From: an uncultured Clostridia bacterium
GTDB taxonomy: Bacteria > Bacillota > Clostridia > UMGS1883
Direction: 5' to 3'
Length of the DNA: 7,669 nucleotides
NCBI GenBank assembly: GCA_947629615.1
Contig: CANRER010000191.1
Location: forward strand, 1-7,669
A program made the position numbers and the translations under genes. The notes beneath the pieces were generated by a model. The model was not told where the DNA came from and did not search any database. It saw nothing but the letters and a program-made list of their open reading frames with translations. Shown in pieces: positions 5,144 to 7,669 of this stretch (positions within the stretch are counted from its first letter, which is position 1; the number at the start of each line of letters is the position of its first letter).

Positions 5144-5983
5144 TTGAACCTCAGAACCGCTTTTAATATGCTTGTGCGCAAGCATAAAAAAACAGTCGAT
5201 ATAGACGGGTCAAGCCGCGTGCTGAACGATAAAAGCAGCTTCGACACCGTCGAAACATACAAGGCTATCAGGACAAATATTATGTTCTCGATGCCAAAAA
5301 CCGACAGTGGCAAGGTTATTGTGATTACAAGCGCGGCTCCCGGCGAGGGCAAAACCACCACAAGCATTAACCTCGCTATCACGTTCGCTCAGATGGGCGC
5401 AAGGGTGCTGCTGCTCGACTGCGACCTGAGAAAGCCGCGTGTTCACCGATATCTTGAGCTGAAACGCAAAAACGGCGTTTCTAACCTGCTTTGCGGATTC
5501 TGCTCGCTCGACGAGGCTATTCAAAAAAACGTGAGGGATAACCTTGACGTCCTTCCCGCGGGCGAAATCCCGCCAAACCCCGCCGAGCTTACCGCTACGG
5601 ATATCTTTGGCAATGTTATTGCCGAGCTTAAGCAAAAATACGATTACATCTTCATCGATACCCCGCCCGTTACCGTCGTTACCGACGCCGCAATTATTAT
5701 GAAGCACAGCATGGGTGTGGTTATGGTGGTCAGGCACAACGTTACCACCTTCGATATTCTCGACAACGCCATGGAGGCTATTAAAAACGCCGGCGTTAAG
5801 GTGCTTGGCGTGATTATGCTCGGCGCCGAGGACAAGGGCAAAAAATACGGGTACTACAAATCCCGAAAGCACGGATACAAGTACAAGTACGGCTACGGGT
5901 ACGAATACGGCTACAGCTACGAATACAAGGACGAAGGCGAAAACAGCGAAAGCCTTACAACGCCGAATGCCAAACGGTCTTAA
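5144..5983 (+). CDS. cpsD: Bacterial tyrosine kinase of capsule/EPS synthesis (CpsD/CapB/YwqD type)
   Basis: A 279-residue cytoplasmic P-loop kinase. It shows the three BY-kinase motifs: Walker A at residues 63-72 (SAAPGEGKTT, Lys70), Walker A' at 89-99 (LLLDCDLRKPR) and Walker B at 168-175 (YIFIDTPP, Asp172). EAYK-like VETYKAIRTNI at 36-46 matches the oligomerisation motif (ExxRxxRTNI) of the family. The tail is an unusually dense tyrosine cluster: 12 Tyr between residues 235 and 261, strictly every second residue from 245 to 261. Such tails are the autophosphorylation targets that switch the kinase between its ring-shaped octamer and monomers and tune polymer synthesis. It needs the adjacent CpsC-type protein for activation. 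The start is TTG with a near-ideal ribosome binding site. The tail is followed by DEGENSESLTTPNAKRS rather than ending on the tyrosines. Confidence 0.93.
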   Translation: MNLRTAFNMLVRKHKKTVDIDGSSRVLNDKSSFDTVETYKAIRTNIMFSMPKTDSGKVIVITSAAPGEGKTTTSINLAITFAQMGARVLLLDCDLRKPRVHRYLELKRKNGVSNLLCGFCSLDEAIQKNVRDNLDVLPAGEIPPNPAELTATDIFGNVIAELKQKYDYIFIDTPPVTVVTDAAIIMKHSMGVVMVVRHNVTTFDILDNAMEAIKNAGVKVLGVIMLGAEDKGKKYGYYKSRKHGYKYKYGYGYEYGYSYEYKDEGENSESLTTPNAKRS

Positions 5984-6005
5984 CAATAAGCTGAATACGC
6001 TCGGC

Positions 6006-6028
6006 CCTCCCGTTTTTTGCTCGGGGGG
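6006..6028 (+). other. Small GC-rich stem-loop between kinase and dehydratase genes
   Basis: CCTCCCG (6006-6012) can pair with CGGGGGG (6022-6028) with one T-G pair and a 9-nt loop containing six T. The T-run lies in the loop and not after the stem, so it does not look like a terminator. It could be a processing or stability element in the 71-nt gap, or chance. Confidence 0.3.
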
Positions 6029-6054
6029 TGTTAATATTAGGAGTGGGTTCTTTT

Positions 6055-7669
6055 ATGAGCGGCACAAGCAAACGACGCTTCAAAATTGAACATTGGCACA
6101 TCGTCGCCTTATTCCTTGTTATCTACGATGCGGTTATCGTGAACGCCGCATATTTCCTCGCCCTTTGGCTGAGGTTTGATTGTCATTTCAGCGAAATTTT
6201 GCCTGAGTATCTCTCTACGTGGGTTGACTTTGCCCCGGTTTATACGGTGTTCTGTTGGGCGGTGTTCTATCTGCTCAGAATGTACAACAGCATTTGGAGG
6301 TTTGCGAGCTATACCGAGCTTATCAGAACGGTCCTCGCTTCAATTATTACCTCAGTTTTCCACATCGTCGTCACCATCACCTTTATGCGCCGTATGCCCG
6401 CTTCCTATTACTGCATGGGTATGGCGCTGCAATTCCTGTTTATGCTCGGAATAAGGTTCTCGTACAGATTTGTTTTGCTCATAAGAAGCAGAAAGCTTAA
6501 GCAGAGGGCCTACGAAAAGGGCGACAATATCATGCTTATCGGCGCCGGCGCGGCCGGACAGATTATCCTTCGCGATTTGGTTACCGCCAAGGAAACCAAC
6601 GTCCGCGTTCGCTGCATTATCGACGATAACCCTAACAAGTGGGGCCGCTTTATCGAAGGCGTGCCTGTCGTCGGCGGGAGAGACGATATACTCTCCTGCG
6701 CCGAAAAATACAGCATAGACAAAATTTTCGTCGCGATACCCAGCTCGTCCGTTGAGGAAAAACGCGATATACTGAATATATGCAAGGAAACCGGCTGCGA
6801 GCTGAAAAGCCTGCCCGGCGTATACCAGATTGTCAACGGCGAGGTTTCGGTCGCGGCTATGCGCGACGTCGCCGTCGAGGATTTGCTTGGGCGCGAGCCT
6901 ATTGTGGTTAATCTGGACGAAATTTTCACCTGCATCACCGGCAAAACTATACTTGTGACCGGCGGAGGCGGCTCTATCGGCAGCGAGCTTTGCCGACAGA
7001 TTGCCGACCATTCCCCCAAGCAGCTTATTATTTTCGACGTTTACGAAAACAACGCCTACGACATCGAGCAGGAGCTCAGAACCGCGCACCCCGACCTTAA
7101 CCTTGTGGTGCTTATCGGCTCCGTGCGCGACAGCCGCAGGATAAATTGTGTTTTTGAAAAATACAAGCCCGAAATCGTCTACCACGCGGCCGCGCACAAG
7201 CACGTTCCGCTTATGGAGGCGAGCCCCTGCGAGGCCGTTAAAAACAACACTATCGGCACGTATAAAACCGCTTACGCCGCTATGCTCAACCATTGCGAAA
7301 GATTTGTACTCATCAGCACCGACAAAGCCGTCAACCCTACCAATATGATGGGCGCAAGCAAGCGTATGTGCGAAATGGTTATCCAAACCTTTGATAAGGC
7401 CGTTAAAGAGGGATGGGCAAACGAACTGCCACGGATTTTTGCCCACCGCGAGGACGGCGATCTCAGCATGAAGTCGCTTTCGTCTATCGGCGGCGGCCCG
7501 AAAACCGAGTTTGTCGCCGTTCGCTTTGGCAATGTCCTAGGCAGCAACGGCTCCGTTATCCCGCTTTTCAAAAAACAAATCGAAAACGGCGGCCCCGTTA
7601 CCGTTACGCACCCCGATATTGTGCGCTACTTTATGACTATCCCAGAGGCGGTAAGCCTCGTGCTTCAGG
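6055..7669 (+). CDS. Membrane-anchored nucleotide-sugar 4,6-dehydratase/epimerase (CapD/FlaA1/PglF family), 3' end outside window
   Basis: 538 residues are visible with no stop; full-length relatives are about 600-650. The start is ATG 6055, with AGGAG at 6039-6043 and an 11-nt spacer. The N-terminus has about four transmembrane helices (near 16-38, 60-76, 88-110, 120-142). A first Rossmann domain follows (GAGAAG at 163-168), then the catalytic SDR domain with TGGGGSIGSE (302-311), HAAAHKHVPLME (378-389) and STDKAVNPTNMMGASKR (421-437). The usual SDR Tyr-x3-Lys is Met432-x3-Lys436, as in the long WbpM/PglF-type dehydratases, and the TDK triplet (422-424) is present. These enzymes convert UDP-GlcNAc to the 4-keto-6-deoxy sugar at the inner membrane face, the first step to bacillosamine- or FucNAc-type residues. 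An insert of about 30 residues lies between the helix after GASKR and FVAVRFGNVLGS. Family is firm; exact product sugar is not. Confidence 0.92.
   Translation, partial: MSGTSKRRFKIEHWHIVALFLVIYDAVIVNAAYFLALWLRFDCHFSEILPEYLSTWVDFAPVYTVFCWAVFYLLRMYNSIWRFASYTELIRTVLASIITSVFHIVVTITFMRRMPASYYCMGMALQFLFMLGIRFSYRFVLLIRSRKLKQRAYEKGDNIMLIGAGAAGQIILRDLVTAKETNVRVRCIIDDNPNKWGRFIEGVPVVGGRDDILSCAEKYSIDKIFVAIPSSSVEEKRDILNICKETGCELKSLPGVYQIVNGEVSVAAMRDVAVEDLLGREPIVVNLDEIFTCITGKTILVTGGGGSIGSELCRQIADHSPKQLIIFDVYENNAYDIEQELRTAHPDLNLVVLIGSVRDSRRINCVFEKYKPEIVYHAAAHKHVPLMEASPCEAVKNNTIGTYKTAYAAMLNHCERFVLISTDKAVNPTNMMGASKRMCEMVIQTFDKAVKEGWANELPRIFAHREDGDLSMKSLSSIGGGPKTEFVAVRFGNVLGSNGSVIPLFKKQIENGGPVTVTHPDIVRYFMTIPEAVSLVLQ

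Noticed and set aside
5210..5986. 258-residue minus-strand frame opposite the kinase gene
   Set aside because: It is antisense of a gene with clear Walker motifs; its hydrophobic Val/Phe run is the complement of the Tyr-rich tail.
6352..7446. 364-residue minus-strand frame opposite the dehydratase
   Set aside because: The plus strand encodes an unmistakable CapD/PglF-family enzyme. The antisense frame shows no recognisable motif and is open because of codon bias.
6055..7669. Alternative reading of the last gene as a glycosyltransferase or simple epimerase
   Set aside because: Two Rossmann motifs, four N-terminal membrane helices and the Met-x3-Lys active site together fit the long membrane dehydratase family.

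Overview
The window looks like a mid-GC Bacillota chromosome, probably a gut-type Clostridia or Oscillospirales lineage. This is inferred from Gram-positive gene architecture (a split CpsC/CpsD copolymerase and tyrosine kinase pair), strong GGAGG ribosome binding sites, a TTG start, a consensus sigma-A promoter and family resemblances. No rRNA or other taxonomic marker is present, so the placement is tentative.

Left part (1-1730): the 3' end of an unrecognised protein gene, a small PqqD-like gene and a 23S-intervening-sequence type four-helix-bundle gene. The gaps between them are filled by copies of one palindromic repeat family. Each copy has arms of 7-bp units (AATGCAG, AATGATG or AATGCTG, and their complements) around a central GC-richer hairpin. 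There are three clear copies plus one perfect duplicate, and a more diverged copy lies near 4200. One copy sits inside a perfect 137-bp tandem duplication. The four-helix-bundle gene lies exactly between two copies. This repeat and gene arrangement is the part of the window most likely to be a poorly described system.

Middle (1754-4311): a large secreted protein with a signal peptide, a long Asp/Glu/Pro linker and an unrecognised, probably beta-rich body. It ends in a strong intrinsic terminator, followed by the diverged repeat copy.

Right part (4358-7669): a textbook sigma-A promoter starts an exopolysaccharide or capsule operon. The genes are a CpsC/CapA-type Wzz-domain membrane modulator, a CpsD/CapB-type bacterial tyrosine kinase with a striking alternating-tyrosine tail, and a membrane-anchored nucleotide-sugar 4,6-dehydratase (CapD/FlaA1/PglF family) cut by the window end. 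The first two would control polysaccharide polymerisation and export through tyrosine phosphorylation cycles. The third would make the UDP-sugar precursor committed to the polymer or glycan. The operon has its own promoter and is separated from the secreted protein gene by a terminator.
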